Source: an uncultured Bdellovibrionales bacterium
Lineage (GTDB): Bacteria > Bdellovibrionota > Bdellovibrionia > Bdellovibrionales > UBA1609
Assembly: GCA_937980625.1 (NCBI GenBank)
Contig: CALJPJ010000070.1
Coordinates: 1 to 13,095 of the forward strand
Length of the DNA stretch: 13,095 bases
Direction of reading: 5' to 3'
Within the stretch, counting starts at the first letter, position 1; the number at the start of each line of letters is the position of its first letter. Shown one piece after another: positions 1 through 7,006 of this stretch. A program made the position numbers and the translations under genes. The notes below the pieces were generated by a model. That model searched no databases, was not told the origin of the DNA, and saw only the letters and a list, made by a program, of their open reading frames with translations.

Positions 1-239
1 CTGCTTTATATGGAAAAATTGACATTGATAATGGGGCGGTTACACAAACCAACTTTCATGATTACCCTGTACTCAGAATGTCAGACGCTCCTTCGATTGA
101 AGTTGAGATTATTGACTCCAGTGAATCACCGACTGGGGTCGGCGAGCCAGGCTTACCACCAATAGCTGCAGCAGTGGCCAATGCCATATTTGTAGCTACA
201 GGTCAGCGTATACGTACTTTACCTTTAAGTATTAGTTAG
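1..239 (+). CDS. Molybdopterin-binding large subunit of a xanthine dehydrogenase/isoquinoline oxidoreductase-type hydroxylase (3' end only)
   Basis: The reading frame (codons from base 3) is open from the window edge to TAG at 237-239 and encodes the last 78 residues of a Mo-hydroxylase large subunit. It ends with GVGEPGLPPIAAAVANAI followed by ATGQRIRTLP, which is the characteristic C-terminus of the IorB/CoxL/XdhB superfamily. The Glu of GVGEP (codon 144-146) corresponds to the active-site base of xanthine oxidase-type enzymes. The protein would hydroxylate an aldehyde or N-heterocycle using a Mo-pterin cofactor; the substrate cannot be told from this fragment. The form of the motif is closer to the isoquinoline 1-oxidoreductase beta/aldehyde oxidase group than to true xanthine dehydrogenase, from memory of the families. 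The next gene starts 8 bases later, so it is the upstream part of a Mo-enzyme operon. Any FeS and FAD subunits would lie outside the window. Confidence 0.9.
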   Translation, partial: ALYGKIDIDNGAVTQTNFHDYPVLRMSDAPSIEVEIIDSSESPTGVGEPGLPPIAAAVANAIFVATGQRIRTLPLSIS

Positions 240-247
240 GAAGTGTA

Positions 248-1078
248 GTGCGAGACTATAAAGCTTTTAAATCATTTTTATTAAATAATAAATTTGAGAG
301 TCATTTGATTGTTGCCACCTTAATTAAAAAAGAAGGCTCAAGTTATCGTAGCGTTGGTGCTCAAAAAATTATTACATTTAAAGGAGAATCAATTGGTTTA
401 ATTAGTGGGGGCTGTCTTGAAGGTGAGATCATTCGAATCGCCTTGAGTATGAAAAAACATACTGAAATACATCATTTTGATACGAATGGAGACTATGATC
501 GCTTGTTGGGGTTTGCTACTGGATGTCAAGGACGCTTAACCATTGAGTTTCAGAAACTATCATATGAATCTGTATTGACTCATGTGAATAATTTTCCGGT
601 TGATCAGCAACTATGGTTGAATATTATTGGAGCTGGTCCAGATATGGAGCCCATTTATGAAATGTTGCAAAGTTTTGGCTGGCATTATCAATTTTACACG
701 AGCCAGTTGAGTTTATATCAACAAAGAATCGAACAAGGTTGGAATATTAAAAAATTATCAACAGAAAATAACTTTAACATCATTTACCCTAGTAGAACTG
801 TATTTTTATTAATGTCACATAATTTTCCTACTGACCTAGAAGTACTTAAAAAATTAGTAGACATAGTGCCAGCATACATTGGTATTCTTGGCCCACAAAA
901 AAGAAAAAAACAAATGATAGCAGATTTAAATAAATTATATTCATTACATTTTTCTGATAATGATTTAAAAAATATTCATGGGCCTCTAGGAGAGCCAGGT
1001 TTTGGCAAAGGTGAGTTAGCCATTGCTATGTCTATTTTTTCAGACTTACAAAAAAGGTTTTATGGACCCCAAAATTAG
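248..1078 (+). CDS. XdhC/CoxI family molybdenum cofactor maturation protein
   Basis: 276 residues starting with GTG, preceded by AGGAAG at 238-243, which overlaps the stop of the hydroxylase gene. XdhC-type proteins bind Mo-pterin cofactor, promote its sulfuration and insert it into the partner hydroxylase in the cytoplasm. Two domains are visible. The N-terminal CoxI domain (about 18-75) has EGSSYRSVGA and SGGCLEGE with Cys56. The C-terminal XdhC Rossmann domain has a GAGP turn at about 128-131, LLMSHNFPTDLEVL in its middle and the IGILGP(Q)KR segment. The usual IHGPLGLDIGA-type loop near the end reads IHGPLGEPGFGKGELAIA, so the segment after GPLG is divergent. Length is normal for a two-domain XdhC. 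The downstream mocA-like gene starts inside this gene, so the two are probably translationally coupled. Confidence 0.92.
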   Translation: MRDYKAFKSFLLNNKFESHLIVATLIKKEGSSYRSVGAQKIITFKGESIGLISGGCLEGEIIRIALSMKKHTEIHHFDTNGDYDRLLGFATGCQGRLTIEFQKLSYESVLTHVNNFPVDQQLWLNIIGAGPDMEPIYEMLQSFGWHYQFYTSQLSLYQQRIEQGWNIKKLSTENNFNIIYPSRTVFLLMSHNFPTDLEVLKKLVDIVPAYIGILGPQKRKKQMIADLNKLYSLHFSDNDLKNIHGPLGEPGFGKGELAIAMSIFSDLQKRFYGPQN

Positions 1079-1625
1079 TAAAACTATAGTTTTTATTTTA
1101 GCAGCAGGGCAGTCAAAAAGATTTGGTGTTTGTAAGCAAGTTTCAATAATTAATGGTCGCCCTATGATTCACTGGGTGATTGATGCTGTATCAGAATTAA
1201 ACTTAGAAACATTTGTAGTTACAGGAGCTAACGCCGATCAGTTAAAGAGCTCATTAACTAAGTATAAGAGTTTACATATATGTTTAAACAATAATTATAA
1301 GCTTGGTATTAGTTCATCTATTATATTAGCGGCACAAAAGGCATTAAGTCTTAAGTCAAATCTATTATTAACTTTTGCTGACATACCTTTTGTAACCGCA
1401 AGTGATTATCAAAAAATAATGACTGCGGGTGAGCGTGGTGAAACAATATTTTCAAATTTTACAAACACAATTGGCCCTCCAGTATTTTTTATTAATAAGG
1501 ACTTAAAACATCTTCTTGACCTTAAAGGTGACCAAGGAGCTAAAATAAAATTTTTATCAGCAAAGTCGATTAATATTGAAAATGCTGCTAGAGATATAGA
1601 TTATAAAACAAATTTTTTTAATTAG
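1062..1625 (+). CDS. MocA/MobA-like molybdopterin nucleotidyltransferase
   Basis: 187 residues if started at the ATG at 1062, chosen because AAAGG lies at 1053-1057 and the protein then begins just ahead of the nucleotide-binding signature. An in-frame ATG at 1023 would add 13 unconserved residues. The fold is the NTP_transf_3 (MobA-like) family: LAAGQSKRFG at about 13-22 binds the NTP phosphates, K29 follows in the usual place, FADIPF resembles the metal-binding D-x-P segment, and GPPVFF plus GDQGAK match the GxPvlF and GDKGAR segments of MocA-type enzymes. MocA transfers CMP to molybdopterin to make the cytosine dinucleotide cofactor. Its place beside an xdhC gene and an IorB-like hydroxylase supports this over MobA (GMP transfer), but substrate choice is inferred. 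It overlaps xdhC by 17 bases and the convergent gene by 8. Confidence 0.85.
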   Translation: MDPKISKTIVFILAAGQSKRFGVCKQVSIINGRPMIHWVIDAVSELNLETFVVTGANADQLKSSLTKYKSLHICLNNNYKLGISSSIILAAQKALSLKSNLLLTFADIPFVTASDYQKIMTAGERGETIFSNFTNTIGPPVFFINKDLKHLLDLKGDQGAKIKFLSAKSINIENAARDIDYKTNFFN

Positions 1626-2349
1626 TGTCACTACTAATTTCCAAAAATTTAGTACATATATCTGTGGTTGGGTCACAGTTATTTATGACATGTGTATTTT
1701 TTATTTTACTCAAATCTCTTTCAATACCAACAAGCCAATTATATTCCTCCTTTAAATATTTTATTTTTTCAGTTTGAACACGTAGGTCATACATTTCATT
1801 AGCAGAAATAATATAAGTTGAAACACTGTTTATAAGCTGTATAACAGCACTTTTGTTATCATCTAAATCTGTGAGGTTAATTAGTATTTTTTTGCAATCT
1901 CTTTGGCAGTTGGCATAATCTAATGCGACGTCGAGGTTCCAACTCAACTCTTCTTTGTAAGACTGAATTTGATCTAATATAAGAGGTAAGCTCAAGTCTA
2001 ATACATATTCTGGAGACATTTGTGGATCTAATAGGCTGATTTTTTTATAGGGTATTCTCATGGCATTTAGAAAACGACTAATGTTTTCAGAAATAACTCT
2101 AGCTTTATTAATTTTTTTAAACGAAATATAGTTACGATCAATTGTCTTTTTTTTGGTGGTTACTTGTTTTTCACTAATACTGATCGGTTTATTGTTGCGA
2201 TTAAGTTTAGGTTTAATAGCTTTTGGTTGAATAGATTTTTTTTCTTTTGCAGCATCTATTTTTTTTATTTCATTCGGCTTGTGAATAAGAATCTCTGCAA
2301 AAGTATTTAAATTAAAAAATATTATTATAACTAGAGTTAAATTTTTCAT
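1618..2349 (-). CDS. Secreted protein of unknown function with basic linker and two Cys pairs
   Basis: 243 residues, not recognised. The first 18 residues (Lys at 2, a hydrophobic core VIIIFFNL, then NTFA) look like a Sec signal peptide cut before EILIHK, so the protein should be periplasmic. Residues of about 28-72 form a Lys-rich low-complexity linker. The remaining part is mostly charged and predicted helical by eye (for example TEKIKYLKEEYNWLVGIE). It holds four Cys in two pairs, C-x3-C (CQRDC) and C-x6-C near the C-terminus, that could form disulfides in the periplasm. There is no lipobox. No good Shine-Dalgarno is seen; GGGATGG lies about 7-13 bases upstream. The last 8 coding bases overlap the end of the convergent mocA-like gene, and no terminator separates them. 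A weak -10-like TATATT (minus strand, 2381-2386) lies upstream. Confidence 0.72.
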   Translation of the reverse strand: MKNLTLVIIIFFNLNTFAEILIHKPNEIKKIDAAKEKKSIQPKAIKPKLNRNNKPISISEKQVTTKKKTIDRNYISFKKINKARVISENISRFLNAMRIPYKKISLLDPQMSPEYVLDLSLPLILDQIQSYKEELSWNLDVALDYANCQRDCKKILINLTDLDDNKSAVIQLINSVSTYIISANEMYDLRVQTEKIKYLKEEYNWLVGIERDLSKIKNTHVINNCDPTTDICTKFLEISSDTN

Positions 2350-2436
2350 AATACGACCATCCCGTGAATGAAGTTAGTTTAATATATCGAGATTTAATAT
2401 GTGTTATTAAACAGTACTGCGAATGACAGGTTTATG

Positions 2437-2475
2437 TTAATTATTTTAAAAAAACCATTAGGTTTGAATAATTAA
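2437..2475. repeat. Imperfect hairpin between two divergent genes
   Basis: TTAATTATT at 2437-2445 is the exact reverse complement of AATAATTAA at 2467-2475. Inside it AAACC (2452-2456) pairs with GGTTT (2461-2465) around an ATTA loop, leaving an asymmetric internal bulge of 6 bases on one side and 1 on the other. It lies in the 279-base region between divergent genes (2350-2628). No poly-T tract follows directly, so a classical terminator is unlikely. It could be a protein-binding site, part of a leader RNA, or an effect of AT-rich composition. The rest of this intergenic region shows a TTGACT hexamer at 2544-2549 without a convincing -10 partner, and a TAGAG/CTCTA inverted repeat at about 2565-2580. 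Confidence 0.35.
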
Positions 2476-2628
2476 ATTAACCATTTAGCTCTTAATAAGT
2501 ACTATATGTCAATTTACTTTTTTTCAGTTGGGTAACATTAGTTTTGACTAAGTAGTGATAATTGTAGAGCATTAACTCTAAACTAAAATTATTAATTTTT
2601 AGTCGTATTTATTTATGTAAGGAATCTT

Positions 2629-3828
2629 ATGGAGCAGTCACCAGTCGTAGCTAGTAAGCAGATAACTCAATTTCCAACATTTCATGGTTTTGGTAGTGAA
2701 TTTTTTAGAATCTGGATTGTAAATGTTCTGTTAACAGTCGTCACTTGCGGAATATACTCTGCTTGGGCTAAGGTAAGAACATTAAAGTATATGTTTGGGG
2801 CAACAGAGCTTGAGGGGGCTAGGTTTGGCTTTCATGGTGAGCCGATTCCTATTTTAAAAGGACGAATAATAGCAGCGTTTCTTGGAGTTATCTATTTGTT
2901 TGGAGCCTCAATAAGTTTGTATGTGACTTTTATTGGTATTGTTTTAATATTTTTTTTAATGCCATTTATTTTTGTAAAATCTCTAAAGTTTAGACTAGCA
3001 AATACAAGTTATCGTAATATTAGATTTTCGTTTCGAGGAAAAATTGCAGAGGCCTATAGTTTATGGTTTAAATATATGATTCCTATATTTTTATATTTAA
3101 TATTTAATTTGGTAGCCATGTATTTTATCGAGCAGTTTAAAGCAAACCCTGGGGCTATGGGCTCATGGAAAACTGTGGGATCTTTATTTTTTGGTTTAGC
3201 AATTACTTTTATAGTAATTTATAGTATAGTAATATTACCTAATTTTTATAATCGAGTTTTAAAATATTTTTATAGTAACTCCTATTATGGTGGCAATAAA
3301 TTAAGTTTAAATAGTTCGGATAAAGAGTTTAAAACGATAGCTTTCTTCCCTGTAATTGTTAGGTATATTGGTTTAATTGTTACATTTGTCGTTTTGGTAT
3401 TTTTAATTACTTTTGCTATTAAAGCTTTTAATGGTGCAGCGGAAAGTTCTATTTTTGCAACAAGTGCCGCAGTAACGATGATATTACCTCTATATTTGGG
3501 CATGTTCGCTATTGTCATTTATGGTCTGTACTTGGTGAAAAATTATATCTGGAACAGATTAACCTTATCTCCTAATCATGAGACTAAATCAAAACTAAAG
3601 TTTTTAGAGTATTTTAAAATTAGTTTTGTCAATGCTATAGGGGTTATATTAACTTTGGGTCTCTTTTTCCCTTGGGCTAAGATGAGGTCTAAAAAGTATT
3701 TAATTGAGAATAGAGGAATCAAAATTGATGATTTTGACAAGTTTACTTCTGATGCTGAGTCTAATATTAGTGCTTTAGGTGAAGAAGTGGTTGATGCGTT
3801 TGATTTTGACTTTGAATTAGGCTTATAA
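2629..3828 (+). CDS. DUF898/YjgN family polytopic inner-membrane protein
   Basis: 399 residues; AAGGA at 2619-2623 is 5 bases from the ATG. The start FHGFGSEFFRIW, then TCGIYSAWAKVRTLKYM and GFHGEPIPILKGRI are typical of DUF898 (YjgN family). The same theme recurs near the C-terminus (FKISFVNAIGVILTLG, then FFPWAKMRSKKYL), so the family's repeated AWAK(V/M)R half-motifs are both present. About seven hydrophobic segments are visible, near residues 25-46, 82-116, 149-168, 184-206, 238-265, 275-305 and 330-350. The last about 35 residues are acidic and soluble. The family's molecular role is not established. The TTG start of the M48 peptidase lies 4 bases after its stop, so the two are almost surely one operon. 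This pairing of DUF898 with an M48 peptidase carrying a DUF7092-like domain is, to my knowledge, seen in other proteobacteria. Confidence 0.9.
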   Translation: MEQSPVVASKQITQFPTFHGFGSEFFRIWIVNVLLTVVTCGIYSAWAKVRTLKYMFGATELEGARFGFHGEPIPILKGRIIAAFLGVIYLFGASISLYVTFIGIVLIFFLMPFIFVKSLKFRLANTSYRNIRFSFRGKIAEAYSLWFKYMIPIFLYLIFNLVAMYFIEQFKANPGAMGSWKTVGSLFFGLAITFIVIYSIVILPNFYNRVLKYFYSNSYYGGNKLSLNSSDKEFKTIAFFPVIVRYIGLIVTFVVLVFLITFAIKAFNGAAESSIFATSAAVTMILPLYLGMFAIVIYGLYLVKNYIWNRLTLSPNHETKSKLKFLEYFKISFVNAIGVILTLGLFFPWAKMRSKKYLIENRGIKIDDFDKFTSDAESNISALGEEVVDAFDFDFELGL

Positions 3829-3832
3829 AATT

Positions 3833-4993
3833 TTGATATTAAAAGCAATATATTTTAAATATGGCTCATCTAAAACTTATGATGTTGATGTAAAAAGCAC
3901 CGGCCAACAAATACTCATTTTAATAATTGAAAGTGGTGAAGAGCTTAGGTTTAATGTGAGTGATTGTGTAGCGCCTTCAGTTCTTGCTGGCGTACCAATT
4001 GAAATTAAGCTACCGGATGGTAGCTGCTTAGAGGTTGAAAATAATCCTAGCAGTATTAAAGTTATAACCCAATTGGGTTTATTGAAAGCCTACTCGCCTT
4101 TTTTTATAGAAAATAAAATTAAATATTTTGCCATAGCTTTTATATTATCAATCTTTATCTTATTTTGTACTTTTAAATTTATAATTCCTTCAGCAAGTCG
4201 AGAAATAGCTAAGCTAGTGCCAATAAAATTAACAAATTTTTTAGATAATAAAATTACAAATCAATTAGATTTAGTTTTGTTCGATAAAAGCAATTTAGAT
4301 AACACAATTAAAGAGCAAGTATTAAAGTTGTTTAAAAAATATAACATTGATGATGTTAATGTTAACTTTAGAAAAGGTAATCGGGCGAGTGCTAATGCTT
4401 TTGCCTTAGCTGGAAAACAAATATTTTTTACTGATGAAATCATAAAGTTAATGAACAATGATAAATATATATTAGCCATAGCTTTTCATGAAGCTGGCCA
4501 TATTAATGAGCGTCACTTACTTTCTACCATGGTTAAAGACTCCTTTATATTCTTAGTGACATTAGCTTATTTGGGAGACTTACCTGGCGCTGCTGATAAT
4601 ATGATGCAGTTTGGTGCCTTATTATATTCACATAGCCACTCAAGAGACTTTGAGCGTGAGGCAGATAGATACGCTATAACAAAACTAAAAGAAAATAATA
4701 TATCCCCACTTTGCTTTGTTGAAGCAATGGATAAACTACATGATCATTATAACACTCGTTTGCACAATGCAGTTGAAACTATTGTAGATAAAGATAAAGG
4801 TGACCAAAGCTTTGAAAATAAAAATAGTACAGAGACTCTATTTGATCAAAAATTAAAAACCTTAGGGGAATTTTTGCAAAATAACTTGTCAACTCATCCA
4901 TCATTAAAAGAGAGGACAATGAATATAGTTAAAGAGTACCCCGAAGCTCAACCTTGTGAAGGTCGTATTTTATTCAGCGAAAAAGAAATTTGA
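3833..4993 (+). CDS. Membrane-anchored M48 family zinc metallopeptidase with N-terminal DUF7092-like domain
   Basis: 386 residues from a TTG start. The frame has a stop at 3818-3820, so only ATT 3830 or TTG 3833 can begin it, and the conserved N-terminal domain starts at once. The Shine-Dalgarno is poor (AGG at 3819-3821), which suggests coupling to the gene 4 bases upstream. Residues of about 3-75 (AIYFKYGSS through LPDGSCLEVEN) resemble the small beta domain DUF7092. A single membrane span lies at about 98-118. The catalytic domain follows, with HEAGH at 219-223 (two zinc His plus the catalytic Glu) and the third zinc ligand Glu276 in EREADRYA, followed by the usual THPSLKERT segment near the C-terminus. 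All catalytic residues are intact. M48 relatives include HtpX, BepA and Oma1, which act in membrane or outer-membrane quality control; here a role on or with the DUF898 protein is inferred. Confidence 0.9.
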   Translation: MILKAIYFKYGSSKTYDVDVKSTGQQILILIIESGEELRFNVSDCVAPSVLAGVPIEIKLPDGSCLEVENNPSSIKVITQLGLLKAYSPFFIENKIKYFAIAFILSIFILFCTFKFIIPSASREIAKLVPIKLTNFLDNKITNQLDLVLFDKSNLDNTIKEQVLKLFKKYNIDDVNVNFRKGNRASANAFALAGKQIFFTDEIIKLMNNDKYILAIAFHEAGHINERHLLSTMVKDSFIFLVTLAYLGDLPGAADNMMQFGALLYSHSHSRDFEREADRYAITKLKENNISPLCFVEAMDKLHDHYNTRLHNAVETIVDKDKGDQSFENKNSTETLFDQKLKTLGEFLQNNLSTHPSLKERTMNIVKEYPEAQPCEGRILFSEKEI

Positions 4994-5040
4994 TAAATTT
5001 ATTTTCGACGAGATGAGTAGAAAATAAGCTACTTAAGCAT

Positions 5041-5063
5041 CTGTAATTACAGGTATTTTTTTT
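5041..5063 (+). terminator. Candidate weak terminator or palindromic operator after the M48 gene
   Basis: The perfect palindrome CTGTAATTACAG (5041-5052) is followed after three bases by eight T (5056-5063), 48 bases beyond the stop of the M48 gene. As RNA only a 4-bp stem with an AATT loop, extendable by a G-U and an A-U pair, could form. This makes a weak terminator despite the good T run. The same TGTAA/TTACA arms recur in two other intergenic regions, so it could instead be a repressor site. Confidence 0.4.
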
Positions 5064-5101
5064 AACAGAATGTTCTTTTGTAGAATTGAAAGCCCTTAAT
5101 G

Positions 5102-5115
5102 GTAGACAAGTCTAC
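5102..5115. repeat. Short inverted repeat upstream of the DUF4430-like gene
   Basis: GTAGAC, AA, GTCTAC: a perfect 6-bp inverted repeat with a 2-base centre, 53 bases upstream of the preferred ATG of the next gene. It is too tight for an RNA loop of full length, so a dimeric regulator site is the more natural reading. It is short enough to be chance. Confidence 0.3.
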
Positions 5116-5158
5116 AAAATACTATAGAACCAAAGGTAAATTTGGATAAATAGTTTAT

Positions 5159-5163
5159 GGGAG
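5159..5163 (+). promoter_or_regulatory. Ribosome binding site that decides the start of the DUF4430-like gene
   Basis: GGGAG ends 5 bases before the ATG at 5169. It lies inside the codons following the upstream in-frame ATG at 5157, which itself has no good Shine-Dalgarno. This makes 5169 the better start, and it also leaves a cleaner signal peptide. Confidence 0.6.
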
Positions 5164-5168
5164 ATAGT

Positions 5169-5627
5169 ATGGTCCGCGTAATAACTTTTTTGTTAATAAT
5201 TTTTCTGTCTACTTTTTCTATTGCTGAAATCTCATTTCAAGTTGTTGGACCCTGCGAGCAAAAGCCATATTTAAATACAACTTTAACAAATATAAATTAT
5301 AAAAATATTGGTGATTTAACTATAAGCACCCTAACTAAAAATAATATTGACTATATTGGTGACGAAACCAAAGTAGACAGTATAAATAATACGCCGGTTG
5401 GCCAGGCTGCTTTAGAGTTAGTTTCTCGCTCTGAGATGAGGGCCTATGGTTGGTGCTTTTATGTTAATGGCGTACAACCAGATGTTTACCCTGACAAAGT
5501 TAAACTAATTAAAAGTATTACCAGTGTAACCTGGGTGTTTTCTTATGCACATTATTTTGAGGGCCAGTGGTTGAGTATGTGTGAGCCTTCTTGGAAAGTT
5601 AAACCAAGTTTTATTTGTAAAAAATAG
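5169..5627 (+). CDS. Secreted DUF4430-like (transcobalamin C-terminal-like) domain protein
   Basis: 152 residues from ATG 5169 (156 from ATG 5157). The N-terminus MVRVITFLLIIFLSTFSIA is a clear Sec signal peptide, cut near AEIS, so the protein is probably periplasmic. The mature part resembles the DUF4430/transcobalamin-like C-terminal domain. It has a TL-x-(K/N)-NNIDY strand in the middle, then the diagnostic GWCFYVNG, a VYPDKVKLIKS strand, and VTWVFSYAHYFEGQW (compare the family's GWxYxVNG and VxWxY patterns). Four Cys in the mature part (in GPCEQ, GWCF, MCEP, FICKK) could form two disulfides. In other proteins the domain occurs in secreted or surface proteins, and in transcobalamin it contacts the corrin ring; ligand binding here is only an inference. 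The MFS gene starts 2 bases after its stop, so they share an mRNA. Confidence 0.72.
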   Translation: MVRVITFLLIIFLSTFSIAEISFQVVGPCEQKPYLNTTLTNINYKNIGDLTISTLTKNNIDYIGDETKVDSINNTPVGQAALELVSRSEMRAYGWCFYVNGVQPDVYPDKVKLIKSITSVTWVFSYAHYFEGQWLSMCEPSWKVKPSFICKK

Positions 5628-5629
5628 TT

Positions 5630-6847
5630 ATGAAAGAGTTATCTATAAGTGATATTAATAAAAACCTAAAACTATACCCTTTATTTTTTATCTTATTCAG
5701 GTCTTATGCTTGGGCTTCAATATTTTTCTTATATTTTTTAAAACATCTACCTATTGAGCAAGTATTACAGCTTGAAGCCATATACTATTTAGCTGTTGTT
5801 GTTTTAGAGGTGCCATCTGGCTATTTTTCTGACCGAATTGGCCGAAAGCCAACCTTAGTAATTGCCACAGTATTTCAGGCTTTAACATATGCATTATTCT
5901 TCTGGGGTGATAATTTTGCAGTATTGTCATTGGCCCAAGTTTGTTTTGCCTTTTCTTTTGCTTTTGTATCAGGAACCGATCAGTCCTTTTACTATGAGTC
6001 AGTAAAGTTAACCAAGCACAAGAACAACTACGGACAAATGGAGGCCTCGCTAATGAAAAAGTCCATGTGGTTCAGGGCTTTTTCGCAACTTATGGCTGGC
6101 TTTTTAGGTATTTATGCCATTGAGTATGGTTATGGTTTAAGCTTTGTACTATCTGTGATGGCTTTATTGTTGGTTTTGCAGTTTAAAGAAGTTAGTGTGA
6201 ATAAAAAAAGCAAAGTTGGTTTTTTATCTCAAATCCAACTTTGCTTTAACTATTGGAAGGTTCCTAAGTTATTGTGGGTCACCATTTTTATTTTCTTTTT
6301 TACCATTTGTACTCATTTTCCATATGAGTATTTTCAAAAATATATTGATCTATTAGATATTTTTAAAAATGCTAACTTTAATGAAACACCACTTTTTACA
6401 GGTGCCGTTGCTTCACTAGCTATTTTTATAGCTTCGTTTTTTGCTGGTAGTAGTATAACCTTAAAAAATAAAATTGGTTTTACGAATGTAATAATTTTGA
6501 CTTTTATTTTAATTACTTTAATTTTATTTGGTATGAGCTATTTTTTGTCTAGCTGGGTTTTATTTTTGATTTTGATGCGTTCTATCCCGTCAGCTATATC
6601 TAGGTCACCTATTGTGGCAGAAATTTCTCCATTAATTAAAGACAGCGAGCGTGCCACTTTTATGTCTATAAATAGTTTAATTGGTCGCTTTGGCTATGGC
6701 ATGGTTTTATTAGGTTTATCTAATTTTGTGAATGTTGAACAGACTAATTGGGTGACTTTAAGTAGCCTTTTAAAAGTAGGGTTTTATATCTCTGTTACCG
6801 GTTTAGTTTCTCTCTTGGTTTTCAAAAAAATTAAAAAAATAATCTAA
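5630..6847 (+). CDS. Major facilitator superfamily transporter
   Basis: 405 residues, very hydrophobic, with about twelve membrane segments by eye. The cytoplasmic loop 2-3 signature is intact as GYFSDRIGRK at about 64-73, preceded by LEVPS, a form common in MFS_1 drug- or metabolite-efflux proteins. A second-half loop signature is degenerate (GSSITLKNKIGF). Conserved polar residues include Arg24 in helix 1 and FVSGTDQSFYYES in helix 4. The protein moves a small solute across the inner membrane by secondary transport; the substrate cannot be read from sequence. There is no Shine-Dalgarno before its ATG, only 2 bases after the preceding stop, so translation probably depends on reinitiation or coupling with the DUF4430-like gene. 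That links the secreted protein to the same substrate or stress, by inference. Confidence 0.9.
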   Translation: MKELSISDINKNLKLYPLFFILFRSYAWASIFFLYFLKHLPIEQVLQLEAIYYLAVVVLEVPSGYFSDRIGRKPTLVIATVFQALTYALFFWGDNFAVLSLAQVCFAFSFAFVSGTDQSFYYESVKLTKHKNNYGQMEASLMKKSMWFRAFSQLMAGFLGIYAIEYGYGLSFVLSVMALLLVLQFKEVSVNKKSKVGFLSQIQLCFNYWKVPKLLWVTIFIFFFTICTHFPYEYFQKYIDLLDIFKNANFNETPLFTGAVASLAIFIASFFAGSSITLKNKIGFTNVIILTFILITLILFGMSYFLSSWVLFLILMRSIPSAISRSPIVAEISPLIKDSERATFMSINSLIGRFGYGMVLLGLSNFVNVEQTNWVTLSSLLKVGFYISVTGLVSLLVFKKIKKII

Positions 6848-6895
6848 ATTTTTAGTGAAATTATTCTTATTAATAGACTTTAACGAGAAGACATT

Positions 6896-6903
6896 AAGGA
6901 GGG
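6896..6903 (+). promoter_or_regulatory. Very strong Shine-Dalgarno without an annotated gene
   Basis: AAGGAGGG is a near-perfect anti-16S match, stronger than that of any confirmed gene in this window (tkt-like: AAGGAG; DUF898: AAGGA). Four bases after it comes ATT, which opens a 32-codon frame. One base further, TTG CTG TAA would make a two-codon ORF. Whether ribosomes load here is unknown. Confidence 0.4.
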
Positions 6904-6906
6904 CTT

Positions 6907-7005
6907 ATTGCTGTAAAAACTTTTTACAGTCCTGTAATCAATGCTTGGTGGCTGTTTATTTATTTTAAGGAAGCTCTACGTAGCGTATATATAATTAAAA
7001 ACTAA
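6907..7005 (+). CDS. Possible small membrane protein, 32 residues, ATT start (speculative)
   Basis: The frame from ATT 6907 to TAA 7003-7005 is open for 32 codons. It has the AAGGAGGG element 4 bases upstream and a perfect 12-bp hairpin beginning 1 base after the stop. The peptide has a hydrophobic aromatic core (NAWWLFIYF) followed by a charged and hydrophobic tail (KEALRSVYIIKN), as in small single-span membrane proteins. Against it: no ATG, GTG or TTG is in frame, ATT starts are very rare, and an open run this long is not improbable by chance. It could also be a remnant of a lost gene. I do not recognise a homologue. Confidence 0.25.
   Translation: MAVKTFYSPVINAWWLFIYFKEALRSVYIIKN
6911..6929. 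repeat. Perfect 9-bp inverted repeat CTGTAAAAA-C-TTTTTACAG
   Basis: Nine-base arms around a single C, 82 bases after the MFS stop reading from its end. No T run follows, so it is not a standard terminator. Dyads of this shape with AT-rich arms are typical of homodimeric repressor operators. The outer TGTAA and TTACA match palindromes at 5042-5051 and 8622-8633. It lies inside the possible small ORF. Confidence 0.45.
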
Positions 7006-7006
7006 G

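Noticed and set aside
3285..3848. Minus-strand ORFs of 77 and 90 codons opposite the DUF898 gene
   Set aside because: They lie fully within, or nearly within, a strong coding region with family motifs on the plus strand, have no ribosome site and show only the low-complexity composition of antisense shadows.
6941..6994. 17-codon frame with ATG 6941 beginning MLGGC, which resembles a lipobox
   Set aside because: It has no Shine-Dalgarno and is too short, with too little hydrophobic sequence before the Cys for a lipoprotein signal.
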